This document shows, piece by piece, positions 1 to 11,100 of a stretch of 64,000 nt of DNA. Position 1 is the first letter of the stretch, and each line of letters starts with the position of its first letter. The notes beneath the pieces are model-generated. The model saw nothing but the letters and a program-made list of their open reading frames with translations, ran no database searches and was not told the origin of the DNA. A program made the position numbers and the translations under genes. The DNA comes from Notospermus geniculatus (lineage: Eukaryota > Nemertea > Pilidiophora > Heteronemertea > Lineidae), in NCBI GenBank assembly GCA_002633025.1, contig NMRB01001206.1:43178-107177 (forward strand). Direction: 5' to 3'.

Positions 1-454
1 TACGATATTGAACGCTGGCCATGCTATTTATAGACACACCACCCATTCAATTTTAGCAGACCGACACCTGTCGGTGGGCTCAGTAAACGTTTTAGCCCGG
101 CATTTTTCTGTCCACACCTTTGAAATTGCCGGGCTAAAGTATAATCCGGATCAGACCCGCCGAGCGAAAGCGGGCTAAATTAGTCCGACAATTTTTAATC
201 CGGATCCGATTTTCATAGGTGTAAACGCAAAAAAGGCGGGTCAGAGCCGGGGCAGGTCCGGCAATTTCCTCAGGTGTAAACACGGCTTATGATCAGACAT
301 AAGCGCGACTTACGTGAACTCGAGTTTGAGGAATGTAAAATGCAAAGCGAATAAATGAATATCAGAACTAGGGTCCAAGTCTCCCTGGTCTTCCCAAAAA
401 TAGAACAAGGAGTAGTACGTGTGCAGAACACAACGAAACTTGTCACGCCATAAT
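1..454. other. repeat-rich stretch without a gene
   Basis: No coding region is recognisable. Positions about 88-298 contain GC-rich inverted segments around GCCCGG and CCGGAT, and the motif GTGTAAAC occurs twice near the right side. That resembles the ends of the short inverted-repeat elements seen elsewhere in the window. A left terminus was not found, so the element is either degraded or begins before the window. An AAT-rich simple stretch at about 450-475 is the tail of the LINE remnant that follows. Confidence 0.35.
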
Positions 455-741
455 AATAAGAATAATAATGAATTTATACAGCCAAATAAATCGTCAGCGG
501 CGCTTTACAATAATAATAAAAGTACAGAGAATTAGTAGGACAAGATAAGAAAGAATAGAACATAGAAGATAAGACAATGAGTTAAGACATTGAACTAAAA
601 CACTGAAGATAAGAATAGCAACGCTAATATAATACTGCTTAACAAGAAAGGTTTTCAAATATTTTTTAAAACTTTCAAGAGAGTTGCAAGCCCTGAGATC
701 ACTAGGTAATTCGTTCCAGAGCCGCGGGGCGCAGACACTGT
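455..741 (-). mobile_element. 5'-truncated LINE (CR1/L2/jockey-like ORF2 C-terminus and 3' end)
   Basis: Read on the minus strand, the segment encodes the tail of a non-LTR retrotransposon ORF2 protein. The signature SVCAPRLWNELPSDLR followed by a SLESFKKYLKTFL segment is the standard sequence after the reverse transcriptase of many CR1, L2 and jockey-type elements. It is followed downstream by a short 3' region containing TGTAAAGCGC and an ATT-rich simple repeat, both typical of LINE 3' ends. The reverse transcriptase core is absent, so the copy is dead. Its upstream side is cut at 742 by an unrelated inverted-repeat element. The family assignment is tentative; the LINE origin is fairly secure. 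Confidence 0.6.
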
Positions 742-1397
742 GGCCCGAACTTATAAAAGGTGTTTTTCGCCTGTCTAACTTGGACTTGTTTAAGCCTAAA
801 CATTTGTAAGACAACTGTTAGACATGTCCACCAAAACACTGGTGTTTATCGAAATTTCGAACAACGCAAGGACGTCGGTCTAGCTAGTCAAGTCCAACAG
901 GTGAATAAACATGTATCCCGATCGCACTGCCTTTGTTGAGACGATTATATAATGAATTGTAAATGGGCATACCTTAGATGACCTCATGTGGGCGGCATTC
1001 GTCTTATAGGCCTATTTGCTGTTGTGACTGGATGGATAGTACACCCTTAGTCGGAAGTAAATGCCCACTTAATTTTCCTGCATATTTCCTTGAATATTTT
1101 TCATAGCCACGTTTTCTTTTCATACAGATAATCTAGGGCCACTGGGACACCTTTTAAGACCACAAAACTTGAAATTATAAAGAATCACAAGCTTAGACAA
1201 CTGCAAAACAAGCCCCCTGGCATGTTTTGCGATTCCTTTGTTATTTGGACACCGTTGTCTATCTTTGGACGGCAATTTTAGACACGTCTAAGCTAGACAT
1301 CCTTCTGTAATCGCAGTTTAAACTAGACGACTGATTTAGACTTGTCTTGGCGAGTTAGACTTGTCTAAGAGATAGACATCCTTTATAAGTTCGGGCC
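742..1397. mobile_element. non-autonomous TIR element (656 bp)
   Basis: The left end reads GGCCCGAACTTATAAAAGG and the right end is its near-perfect inverse. Behind the termini, both sides carry related GTCTAA/TTAGAC subterminal motifs. The element abuts the LINE remnant on the left and another MITE on the right. No transposase reading frame is visible inside. Confidence 0.55.
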
Positions 1398-1400
1398 TGT

Positions 1401-1689
1401 GGGTCGTATTCATAAGCGGTTCTATCGTTAGAACCGTCTTAAGGCCCGTTTCCACTATAGCGGATTCCGCGGCGGTTTCCGGCGAGCGGTGCGGTTTTCA
1501 CAGGGCTTTGGATAATCCTTCGATGGTTTAACAATACAATGGCCTATTGATTATCCCAATGCCTGGGAAAACCGCTCCGCTCGCCGCAAGACGCGGCGGA
1601 ATCCGCTATAGTGGAAACGGGCCTAGCGGCCGGTTCCAAGTGTAGTGGTGAAGTACACTTGGAACCAGCCCCGCTTTATGAATACGACC
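1401..1689. mobile_element. outer MITE with GGTCGTATTCATAA termini
   Basis: The ends are inverted copies containing GTCGTATTCATAA. The same terminus, in the variant GGGCCGTATTCA, recurs at 4591 and 20387 and marks a family dispersed through the window. This copy is interrupted by a second element at 1442-1624. Confidence 0.55.
1442..1624. mobile_element. inner 183-bp MITE nested in another MITE
   Basis: Termini AGGCCCGTTTCCACTATAGC and their inverse enclose a GC-rich core, and the arms match for about 30 bp. It sits entirely inside the element at 1401-1689, so it inserted later. Confidence 0.65.
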
Positions 1690-1697
1690 TTGTAAGC

Positions 1698-1801
1698 CCT
1701 ATCTCCAGCTGTCCTCCTCCTGGCTCTGGGTTGGGCGAGTCTGGGTGCGGCTCCAGCCCTTGTAGATCTTTCAGCAGAGAAGAGCGGCAGCTGGAGATAG
1801 G
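1698..1801. repeat. inverted repeat CCTATCTCCAGCTG
   Basis: The 14-bp motif at 1698-1711 has an exact inverse at 1788-1801 across a loop of about 76 bp. It may be another short fold-back element. No gene is seen here. Confidence 0.45.
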
Positions 1802-2030
1802 CAGGGCCCCCGCCGTGCACGGTTCTGAAAGCGAAGGTCAAAATTTAAATTGACTTCTAGCCCGGACCGGGAGACAGAGCAGTTATTTGAGAAAGCGTTC
1901 AACACGTTGATTACGTTACCATATGCGTTCAATACGTCGATTATGAACAGGTCGACCAGCAATGAAACTTCCACGATTCTGTCCTCTCCTCTTGGTCAAT
2001 GTGCTATACTCTACATTCTCCTTCCCTTTG

Positions 2031-2249
2031 TCACCACGGATTCGCATAACACCCATAGCGTTCAATTTGGCGGGAAAAATAGGTGAAAACGGAATTGGCA
2101 CGATTGTTATCAGTGCACTCCAGGTATATAATGAGTCTCGAGTGCCCATCAATGCAGCCATGTACAACGAACCGCCACCGAATCAAACTGTGATGGCTGT
2201 CTATATGCCACAAAGAATTGGGCCCTGGCACAGAATACATCCGACGGCT
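2031..2249 (-). pseudogene. fragment of a DDE integrase catalytic core
   Basis: The minus-strand frame of about 73 codons reads as the start of an integrase core: SVPGPNSLWHID, then [20 protein letters not shown] with the first catalytic aspartate in WHID, then a [10 protein letters not shown] segment. This resembles the integrase-core proteins that occur in many copies in fish and invertebrate genomes and derive from mobile elements. The second aspartate and the glutamate are missing, and the frame ends without a recognisable C-terminus, so it is a remnant. It touches the MITE at 2250. The source element (Ginger-type transposon or LTR element) cannot be decided from this piece. Confidence 0.5.
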
Positions 2250-2422
2250 CAATAGGAGCTGTCAGCGAGTTGACCAATAGGTGTCACTACGGCCAATTCA
2301 ATGCATATAGCGGACACAGTCATTATTGATCGAGCAGCAATCACGTCAATTTTCCTGTACATTGGTCCGCTAGGACTTTGCTGCCATCTGTTGGTAATAT
2401 GCGCGGCTGACTGCTCCTATTG
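2250..2422. mobile_element. MITE with CAATAGGAGC termini, copy 1
   Basis: It begins CAATAGGAGCTGTCAG and ends CTGACTGCTCCTATTG, an inverted pair. A closely similar element lies at 24341-24857, split by another insertion. Confidence 0.6.
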
Positions 2423-3733
2423 CACTCTACAGAGATCAAGATCCAGAATTCTGCTACTAACAATGCATGATTATCCGACCTGTATTATCAGGCCCTCATC
2501 TAGGATTTTTGTGTGTCAGGGTGTCAGGACCGTCGAAGGCGGTGGTTACAGGCGAGCGCTAAAAATACCATTTAGAAATCTAGAAAAGCTAAATTGCTGT
2601 TTGATAATTATGACATTTGCAAATTGGTAGTTCATGCTGCAGTTAATGAGTATTAGTCACTCAAGGTCGTGGCAAGTCGGGTCGTATGATGGTTGACCTC
2701 ATAAAGTTGCACTGTTGTGCAATTAATATGTCCTGATTGTAATGTTACAGTCTTGTTCTTAATTTCAGCAGCTGGCGATAAAACCTGCATAATTTGTTAA
2801 GAAATTTACCAAAAGTCAGTTTGTTCATTACATTTGCTAAGCTACAATTTTTGTTTTGCTGCCTCTTGGCGGCGAGGTTGTCAGTGCCAATTTTCGTTAG
2901 GAGCCATTGCTACACCTGACGCTCCAATCTGAAGAGGTCGCCACCATCGTTCCTTGGCTAAGACCTCTGAAAAGGGCTGGAACCCAGCACAAGATTCTTG
3001 TGCTCATCGATTTTACAAATTATTTGATAAAATAATCATACCGAAAATTAGAATTTGTTCCAGTATTTGTAAAATGACTACTATTTTAACATTCCGTTGG
3101 GTATTCGATGTGTTATTGTGGAAAAAAGAGCGAACTCTTTCGAATCCCTACGCAATTCGCTGTGCAACGGTCAGAAATTCATCCGCCACCAACAATGCAT
3201 TTGCACTGTGGAAAAGTAGTACCGGTCTAGCCCTTTCCAGAGTTTAATGTGGCATTGAACTCTTGGTACGAGATTGCTGACGCTCAAGTCTTCTCCAGTT
3301 ACAACAGCAAAATAGATTGCCTTTAAATATTTAAGCTGATTCCTCCCGCCCCTCAGCGTTTTCTGAAGCATCTGACACAAGGTTGGATGGCAGGACAGCA
3401 GAGGTGTTACAAAAATCTCTTGATCTTTATAACATCCAATGGTACCGTACATAAGTGTCTTTAATGGTCTGTAAAATTGCCCATAACGGACACGGCATTG
3501 CACATGGTCGGTAAAACTGCCCATAAAAAACGTATACGTCGTTGCACATGGTCTGTAAACTCGGCCATAACGTATACGCTATCTCGGTATTTTCGTCAAG
3601 TGACTTGAAGTTGAACCGAACTGTTCGAAGCCTTGCTTGCAAACAACAATTTGAATCTCCTGTAGTGATGATGTAGTTTTGCTACAAAATTAAGCGAATT
3701 GAGTTCGCAATCAAGGTGGCTTGGGAAGTCAGA
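2423..3733. other. no recognised gene
   Basis: Open frames here are short and unlike any family I recognise. At about 3470-3570 there are short imperfect direct repeats built on GGTCTGTAAA and TGCCCATAA units. Nothing else stands out. Confidence 0.4.
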
Positions 3734-4209
3734 AGTTGCGCTTCCACTACAAAAAAAGCCGGTATTTGTCGGCTCTTTTTCTGCTTCCATTACAGAATTG
3801 CCGGGTTTAATAAGTCCGGTTCTATTAAGTGCGGATCTATTTAGTTTGGATAGGTCATGCACAGTCGCAAGCGACCGTGGAGCCACCTGTAGCCGAGCAT
3901 TATACTACAAATAGATCCGGTGTTATTGCCATTCCACTACAAAATTTATCCACATCTAGATTTGGAGTATGATCGGCTACGCTATCCGAACTAAATAGAA
4001 CCGGACTTATTAAACCCGGCAATTCTGTAATGGAAGCAGAATAAGAGCGGACAAATACCGGCTTTTTTGTAGTGGAAGCGCAACTTATGCTGTCCGAACT
4101 AAATAGATCCGCACTTAATAGAACCGGACTTACTAAACCCGGCAATTTTGTAATGGAAGCAGAATAAGAGCGGACAAATACCAGCTTTTTTTGTAGTGGA
4201 AGCGCAACT
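3734..4209. mobile_element. MITE with AGTTGCGCTTCCACTAC termini, one full copy plus a partial copy
   Basis: The left terminus at 3734 is matched by its inverse ending at 4085. A second partial unit repeats the right half and ends with the same terminus at 4209. Motifs CCGGACTTA, AAACCCGGCAATT and GAGCGGACAAATACC recur in both orientations. No coding capacity is seen. Confidence 0.6.
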
Positions 4210-4590
4210 ATAGACTCAAGCTACGGTTACATCAAACGCGATTTCGAAGATGCTGGGTCAAATGGATAAAAACTAGTAAATGCTTTTACTTGAATTTTGC
4301 AATACAAATGCACTATGCAATACTGTACAAATCTGAAGTAAAAGTATTTGCTAGTGTTTATTCATATGACCCAATATATCTGGTTTATGCAGTGCGGCGT
4401 GAAAAAAACGAAGTTTTGGTCGCGCGTTGCAAAATCGCTCCAGTGTAACCGTAGACTTGAGCAAATCTTTAGTAAAACTTTATTTCAAAGGGCCATGACC
4501 TGGAAGTAAAAATACTGGATTATGTTTATTCTCACTGTGATAAACTCCCACATGAGGCCACAAAACCAATGTGATCGTGATAAAGGCCTA

Positions 4591-4728
4591 GGGCCGTATT
4601 CAAAATAGGTGTTTAAGACTTAGACGCGTGTAACTTCATCAAATGCATGGTGGAAGTGTGTGCATTTAGTGAAGTTACACGCGTCTAAGTCTTAATCGCG
4701 CTATGATCACCCTTTTGGAATACGGCTC
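4591..4728. mobile_element. MITE (138 bp) with GGGCCGTATTCAAAA termini
   Basis: It begins GGGCCGTATTCA and ends TGGAATACGGCTCC. The arms continue as AAGACTTAGACGCGTGTAAC and its exact inverse. It is a compact fold-back element of the same terminus family as 1401 and 20387. Confidence 0.65.
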
Positions 4729-6742
4729 CTACTGTTAAATTGGAATATTTTCTCGTTGTGATGTGCTAAAACGATTTACGTTTTCTGGCCTCTCATCGTG
4801 ACCAGCAAATTTGCAAAAATATTTGCAACAAATAAATTTGATTTAAATTGAAATGTTGTAGTGTTCATGTTCGGATTGCTTCATCAAATCTGCCGTCCAA
4901 TGGAAGAACCTAGTAACTAACATTTTTGAACCTTCCCTTCAAAGAAATGAGCAAACGAACAGAGCCTATCTGCGTCATATGTTTGTTCAGTGTTGTGAGT
5001 TCATCTACGTCCGCATCGACGTTACATCAGCCGTGCTGTGAGTACTATTGCGGATTTGAGTGACGATAAACGGCACGAAACATTCTTTGATGACTGTCGG
5101 TACGATGTATTAAAATGGTGCCCATCGTGTCGGGCGCCAGAGCGATGTTTTTCGATTTGTCATGCTTGTGCGCATCATCTGGTTCTCACCAGTCTATCTG
5201 TCCTGACGGTCATCTAGCCTGGTTCGAATCCACCACATTTCCCGTTTCTGAGGTGGTGACAGCCTCAGCCAATCATCGGGGCGCGAAGGAAAATCGACGC
5301 GCCAATCAAAATCCGTGTTACAAATTCGCGCGTGAAGAGCAAAGAAAGTGTCCAACGGTGATTTGTTTCGCAAGTTCTGATTGGCTCGGAGGTGGGGTCA
5401 AGTAGGGGTTAGGCTCATTAATAATTTATGCATTAACGGAAAAGATGACACGATTCGGACAAGGCTAAAGACGGAGTTCATACGGAGTCGATAGCCTTGT
5501 TTGGACAAGATGTGTGGCATTTGCAAGAACAATCTCGTCTTCAGGTGCTGTATCCAATCCTCGGTATACTTTTGTAGATCGAACTATCCCCAGGGTATAG
5601 TTTTGTGGGACGACATTGAACCTGGGTATATTTCTGTTATACCCAGGACGACATTAACCGATTCGGCGTCGCTAGGTTCTGCCACTGGACGGCAGAAATG
5701 TGGGCACGCACATGTATATTGTGATTGTTCAATGTGTGCGGGACTAAATAGAGCAGATATTCTTAGGTGTACAGTTTTTGATTATTCATCTGTATACATG
5801 TATATATTGCTATATTTCGGCTAATAAGAAGGGTATGCAATTGACATGGGTTAAAACATTAATAACAACGGTCATTTTCCATTGCAGCTTCATTCTGTTG
5901 CCATTAGCGATGCTACAGTCAATGAGCTGTTAGGCCAAAATTAGGGAGTTGTTTGTTTGTTGCAGCAGCTGATTCTGCTAGAATCTATATTTTACAATGA
6001 GTTCTGATCGTTCATGACAACTGTGTGTTTTTATTGCTATGTCAGACGTATTGTATTCATTGAATTTCTCATTTTGTAGCACGGGCTAATAATGCTCAGC
6101 TTCAGCCCTTAACTCATCTCAAACGTTTGTACATGTATATTGTTTTCCTTGTAATAAAAGTTATTTTCATTCAACTTCCCCAAAAGTTGTTCTATTCCTT
6201 GAGTCTATGGCCCGTATTCTAGAACGTTCCTTTAGCGTTAAAGATGATGTATCATTGTTTACATTCAATGTTTGTAAACATGGATGTTTACATTATGTTA
6301 CTTTGGACTTTTCGGACATGCCAACCCACCAAATTGAATACTTTCGGTGTCAAAAGAATTTCTAGAAGGCATGCCACCAACAAATTACTCATAAGACAAA
6401 GAAAGACTAGACATAAACAAACAAAATGTAAATAAACAATGATTTTCGTGGCCCGCAAAAATACCCGTGATACATTATCTTTAAGGGAGACTTCAAGTCA
6501 ACATTTAGCTGAATTTTATTTCAAGAACCTTTTATCAGAGGACGCCTTTAGGTACATTCCATTAGCAAACGTTGGGTCGTTTCAAGAACCTTCATTACAG
6601 GAAATGCTTTATTTGGCTTTAATGAGGCCTTTAACGTAAGGTTGGTCTGGAGTATCCCGCAAATTCCAGTGTACTGCCCCAGCATGCGAAGAGCTTCCGC
6701 AGTGAACAACCAATACATCATTGCTGATCAAAGGCCGAGTTG
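4729..6742. other. no recognised gene; possible decayed SINE tail
   Basis: A 107-codon frame at 5501-5824 has several cysteines but matches nothing I recognise. 5260-5400 carries CCAAT boxes and GC-rich motifs and could be promoter-like. At about 6081-6110 a GGGCTAATAATGC hairpin resembles the 3' tail of the SINE family described at 15919. A possible MITE lies at about 6230-6645, between TTTAGCGTTAAAG and CTTTAACGTAAGG. Confidence 0.3.
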
Positions 6743-6851
6743 ACATAGAGGTATGTGGTATACGGACACGCTGGCAAACAAAGGTTTCATGGTAGTGAAC
6801 CCTTTTAGGCCATTGTTCGCCAGCCTGTTCATATACCGAAAACCTCTATGT
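6743..6851. mobile_element. MITE, ACATAGAGGTATACGG family, copy 1
   Basis: Inverted termini read ACATAGAGGTA and TACCTCTATGT-like, with internal GGTATACGGACACGC and its inverse. Further copies are at 33732, 34041 and 34162. Confidence 0.6.
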
Positions 6852-7208
6852 AAACCCAGCCTGAGAAAATCTCGTATACCGGTATATGCGAGTTCGGCCT
6901 TTTCAGGTTATGTTGCAGCAACAACAATAATCAATAGAATTTTCTAAATTTTTAGTTATTCTTTGAAAAACTGCAGAATTTCTGATAAGAGTTTTAGAAT
7001 TTTTCAGAGTCCAGTGATATCTGCAACAACCAGCAAGGACGTGTGATATACGAAACATGAATGTGCACTGCCTGAATACAAACAATTTATGTCAATTATT
7101 CTGAACCACCGAGAGTAGTTACCGTACCTGATGTTTTCATGATTCCCACACAGTCCCTCTCACATATTGTGAAGCTCCGTAATTTTGTCATATTCGACGG
7201 CTGCAAAC

Positions 7209-7284
7209 ATGACATTTGTTTGTCTGATACTGCTGATCGTTGGACTTCACTTTGGAACAAATGCTTTCGCCGAAAAAGAACTTG
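7209..7284 (+). CDS. possible first coding exon with a signal peptide
   Basis: An ATG in fair context (A at -3) opens a frame of 25 codons plus one base that ends at a strong splice donor, G|GTAAGT, at 7285. The peptide has a short polar start, a hydrophobic core (VCLILLIVGLHFG) and a small-residue AFA cleavage site before acidic and basic residues, which is the classical layout of a secretory signal peptide. The phase-1 donor does not fit the phase-0 SNX25-like exon at 16567, so this would be a different gene. Its following exons are not recognised, and the BEL/Pao element starts only 90 bp downstream in the presumed intron. It could be chance. Confidence 0.35.
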
Positions 7285-7374
7285 GTAAGTTCTTCCAGTT
7301 TTAGTATTTCATAGATATTTGTGAATCTTGCTCTTTCTTGTGATCTGTGACTCAGTTTTTTGCGATGGCATCTT

Positions 7375-8016
7375 TGTTACCGCCCTCTATGCGGCGGTGG
7401 TTTGTCTTCGGCAACATGTTGGTGGCGCCGCGGCCGTCAAGGAATTGGTCGCTTTTACCGCTATGATTTGTCGCTTCTCGACTCGAGAATTTATGTTTTC
7501 CCAAAATATTCGTTATAAAGTCCTTTTGGACTGTGTTGTAAATGGGAAATTTGGTAAGAACAAAGTACAATGATCATAGAAACTGAAGATCACGCCAGTT
7601 TGGGCAAGCTAATTATTTTTCACTTAAAATTAGTGTCTTGAAGATGCGAGTTGGGTCTCAGATGTCAACCATGTGTTTTACTGAAATGTTGTACGCGCCG
7701 GTTGTTAGGTGGCGCCATGTTACTGTGGTGTGGTAGGAGAACGGTCACCCAGGTGTTCTGCATTGTAAATTGCGTACTGTTTGTCTACTGTCATAAGGGA
7801 ATCACCAGTGCAGGGTTTAATGATTGTGCTATATAATTTCTTCCTTTTTCCTTCAGATCTGTGGATGGTCTATATGTATGGTTCTCGCAACGAAGTTGAA
7901 TGTTGCAGGCGTCGCACGACGCGGACGTCATTGTTGGATCGTCATGAATGTCTTCAATAAAGGCTGTTTCGTAGACGTCTCATCATCTCACTTTGTGCTT
8001 TTGGGGACCACCCACA
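7375..8016 (+). repeat. 5' LTR of BEL/Pao element
   Basis: It begins TGTTACCGCC and ends CCACCCACA. It contains a TATATAA at 7830-7836 and an AATAAA at 7956-7961, in the order expected for promoter (U3) and polyadenylation (R/U5) signals. Length and sequence match the 3' LTR. Confidence 0.93.
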
Positions 8017-8034
8017 TGGATTCAACTTCGAGAC
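8017..8034 (+). other. candidate primer-binding site
   Basis: The sequence directly after the 5' LTR starts with TGG, the complement of a tRNA CCA end, as expected for a primer-binding site. I cannot name the matching tRNA. Confidence 0.35.
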
Positions 8035-8153
8035 TTCACTTCCGTGAAGTGGATTCACCTTCGTCACGGATTCCAATTCGGGGATTCGGCTCTGACAGAC
8101 TCAGTGGACTTGAATTAATTTCGAACTATTTCACGGACTGTTAAAGGTATAAT

Positions 8154-11100
8154 ATGGCGAGCCAGGACACTTCTTCAGGTTCTGCTGTTGGAGTACGTCG
8201 TAGTGAACGTGTTGTTAAACCAAGCACTATGCTTGACCAGGGTGAGGTCAAGAAAGAGCGACATGTTACCCTTGGTCGCCAGAGGGCTGGTCATGAAGCC
8301 CACATCACTATGCTCTGCAGAAAGATTGATGAAATACCTGAGAGACAGTTTGAATTAGCAAACGAAACCTTTGTAACACTGGATTCTGTCTTTAAGCAGT
8401 ATTCTAAAATGAATGATGAGTATGTTGTGCTCACTGCAGAGGTTGATCCCGATAGGATTGCTCAGGTAGATGAACAGTATCAACGCTATTCAACCATGTT
8501 TAATAAAGCGAAGCAAAGGTTTGAATCTGTTCAAGCTCAGTTTGAAGTGACACCAAATGACAGTGTGTCGCGTGCGTCATCTGTAAGATCAAGTCGTGCA
8601 TCTAGCTGTCTGGCAAAGGCAGCTGCCAAGAAGGCGGCACTGTCAGCACGTGCTCGTGCAATGTCGGATTTGCATCAGAAAAAGATTGATAGCCAGCGTA
8701 AGAAACTCGAGGCTGAGTTTGAGATTGAACGTATGGAACTGGATGTTGAGATTATGGCTGCTTCTGCTGAAGAGGAGACTCTTGCTAAGTATGTTGCCGA
8801 CAGGTCTGATGTTGGTGAGATTGACCTGCCTTCGCTGGGGATGTCCGGTGATAAGGTGGGTGTTGCTCAGCCATTGCCTGTCGGTGATGTGGGTGTTGCT
8901 CAGCAGACGCCAAGTGGTATTGAGGATGTTGCTCAGCTGATGTCAAATGGTAGAATGGATGCTGCTCAACCCAAGTATGCGGTGGATTGGTCTGATGTTG
9001 GCGAGGTTGACCTGCCTTCACTTGGGGTGCCCGGTGATAAGGTGGGTGTTGCTCAGCCATTGCCTAGCAGTGACATGGACGCTGCTCAGCTGGTGATAGG
9101 AATTCCACGTACTGTGCCTTCTGAGAGCGGGGATTCCCGCCTTGCCCGTAAGCTGTTTGATGAAGATTTCGCCAGGAAGCTTGGGTCAGCCCAGGAACAG
9201 CGCAGGGAGACTCTGAATGAAATAAAGCGTTTGGAATGTGAATTGGACCAAACCATTGAAGCTCTGCATGTTGGTGCAGCTGAGTCAGGTAGTGTGGAGG
9301 CCGCTGAATTGAAGGTGGAATACAGTGATGCCGGTCCCCCTGAGTTAGCTGATTGTGGAGCTCTTGGTGTGGGGATTCCCCCATGTGATGATGACTGTGA
9401 TTTGTCACAGATACCTGATGTCTATGAGGACCCTGTCAAGTCTTCCTCGACTGAGTTTGCCATGATCATTGATGATGTGTTGAGGCGGGCAGAAGAGAAG
9501 AGTGACGGGAACTGGAAACAGTTTGAGTTTGAGAGACAAAGGTGGGAGATGGATTTTGCTCAAAGACAGCAGAGGCTTGAGGGTCAGCTAGGTTGTGCTT
9601 TAGAGAGGCTTCAACATGTTCGAGGTGAGCCTCCGTTGCTGAAGCAGGAGAAGAGTCCAGCTCAGCCACAGTCTGAGGACGTCAAGCCAGCTCCACTAAA
9701 TGTTAATGCTGCGGAGTTTGTTCCGCCTCAAGTGAAGATGTCCCCTACGTGTAGTCCTGAACAAGGATGTGGTCCTACTGGTGTGAGTCATGACAGAGAG
9801 CTCATAGATGCTCTGAGACTACCCAAGGCGAGTCTGCATACGTTTGATGGTAATCCGATGAATTACTGGACCTTTATGAGTGCCTTTGATGCATGCGTCC
9901 ACAACTCAAGTGTGAGTGATGCAGACAAGCTGAACTGTTTGATTGAGCATTGTGAGAGCAAGGCTCTCAATGTTGTCCGCCCTTGCTCTGTGATGAAGCC
10001 CCCTTCTGAAGGGTACACTCGTGCGAGGGAACTACTACGTTTGAGATTTGGAGATGACTACCGTATATCTCAGTCTTGGGTCAAGAAGATTGTCGATGGC
10101 CCAGGGGTCCGAGCAAATGATGCAGATTCCTTGCAAGACTTTGCTGATGAAATCCGGAGTTGTCTGGAAACTCTGAGGGCGATGAACAGGCTGTGTGAAG
10201 TGGAATCACAGGACCGTATGGTGACGATAGTTTCGAGACTTCCTGGGTATCTCCAGGGTAGGTGGCGTAAAGAGGCATATCGCTCAAGACAGAAGAATCA
10301 TAGGTATCCTACGTTCCTCGAATTTGTTGACTGGCTAGAGCAAGTTTCTGGTGAGGCCTCTGACCCAGTGTTTGGTGTTGGGGCTGGAAAATCTGGACCG
10401 TCTGGTAAGCCGAGCAAGTTGAATACCGGTGTTGAATCGGGCAGAAGGTCAGCCAAGAGCCTGAATGTTCAAGCGTCTAATAAGCCAACTGGAAGTTTGG
10501 ATGGTACGGTTCCTTCCAAGCTGCCTGAGCCAGCTGAGGTGGCTCCACCGGTCAAGGTAAATGAACCTGCCAAGATGTCTGGCCCTAGATGTCATGTCTG
10601 TGAGGGAGCCCACAGAGTGTCTGGATGTGAAGTGTTCCGGAAGTATGAGCCTAAGAAGAGACTCAAGGTTGCCATCAGCAAGAAGATTTGTTTCAACTGC
10701 CTGGATTTCATAAACCACAGTTGCCAGCAATGTAGGATGTCCTCTCAGTGTAAGCGTAATGGCTGTACTGGTAAGCATTCCGATATGTTGCATGACGCAT
10801 TTGCCAAGCCCAAGGACAATAAGGATCGGAAAGAGGGGGATCCCCCTAAGGCAGATGCTAAGAGCTGCGTGTGCGGTCCTGGCAGTGTGGACGGTTCTAA
10901 GGTTGCATTACCAATAGTTCAAGTACGCGTTCGGGGTCAAGGGCAGAGTGATTATGTGTCGACTTACGCTCTACTTGACACTGGCTCAAATAGGACATTC
11001 TGCAGTAAATCTCTGCTAGAGAAATGTGAGTTAAGTGGTGAGAAGACAACCCTGTCTCTTCAAACCATGTGTTCAGGTGGTGATGCTGATGCCCTGGAAG

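Noticed and set aside
8785-9408. Minus-strand His/Gln-rich repetitive frames
   Set aside because: They are shadows of the repeated Gag linker on the plus strand.
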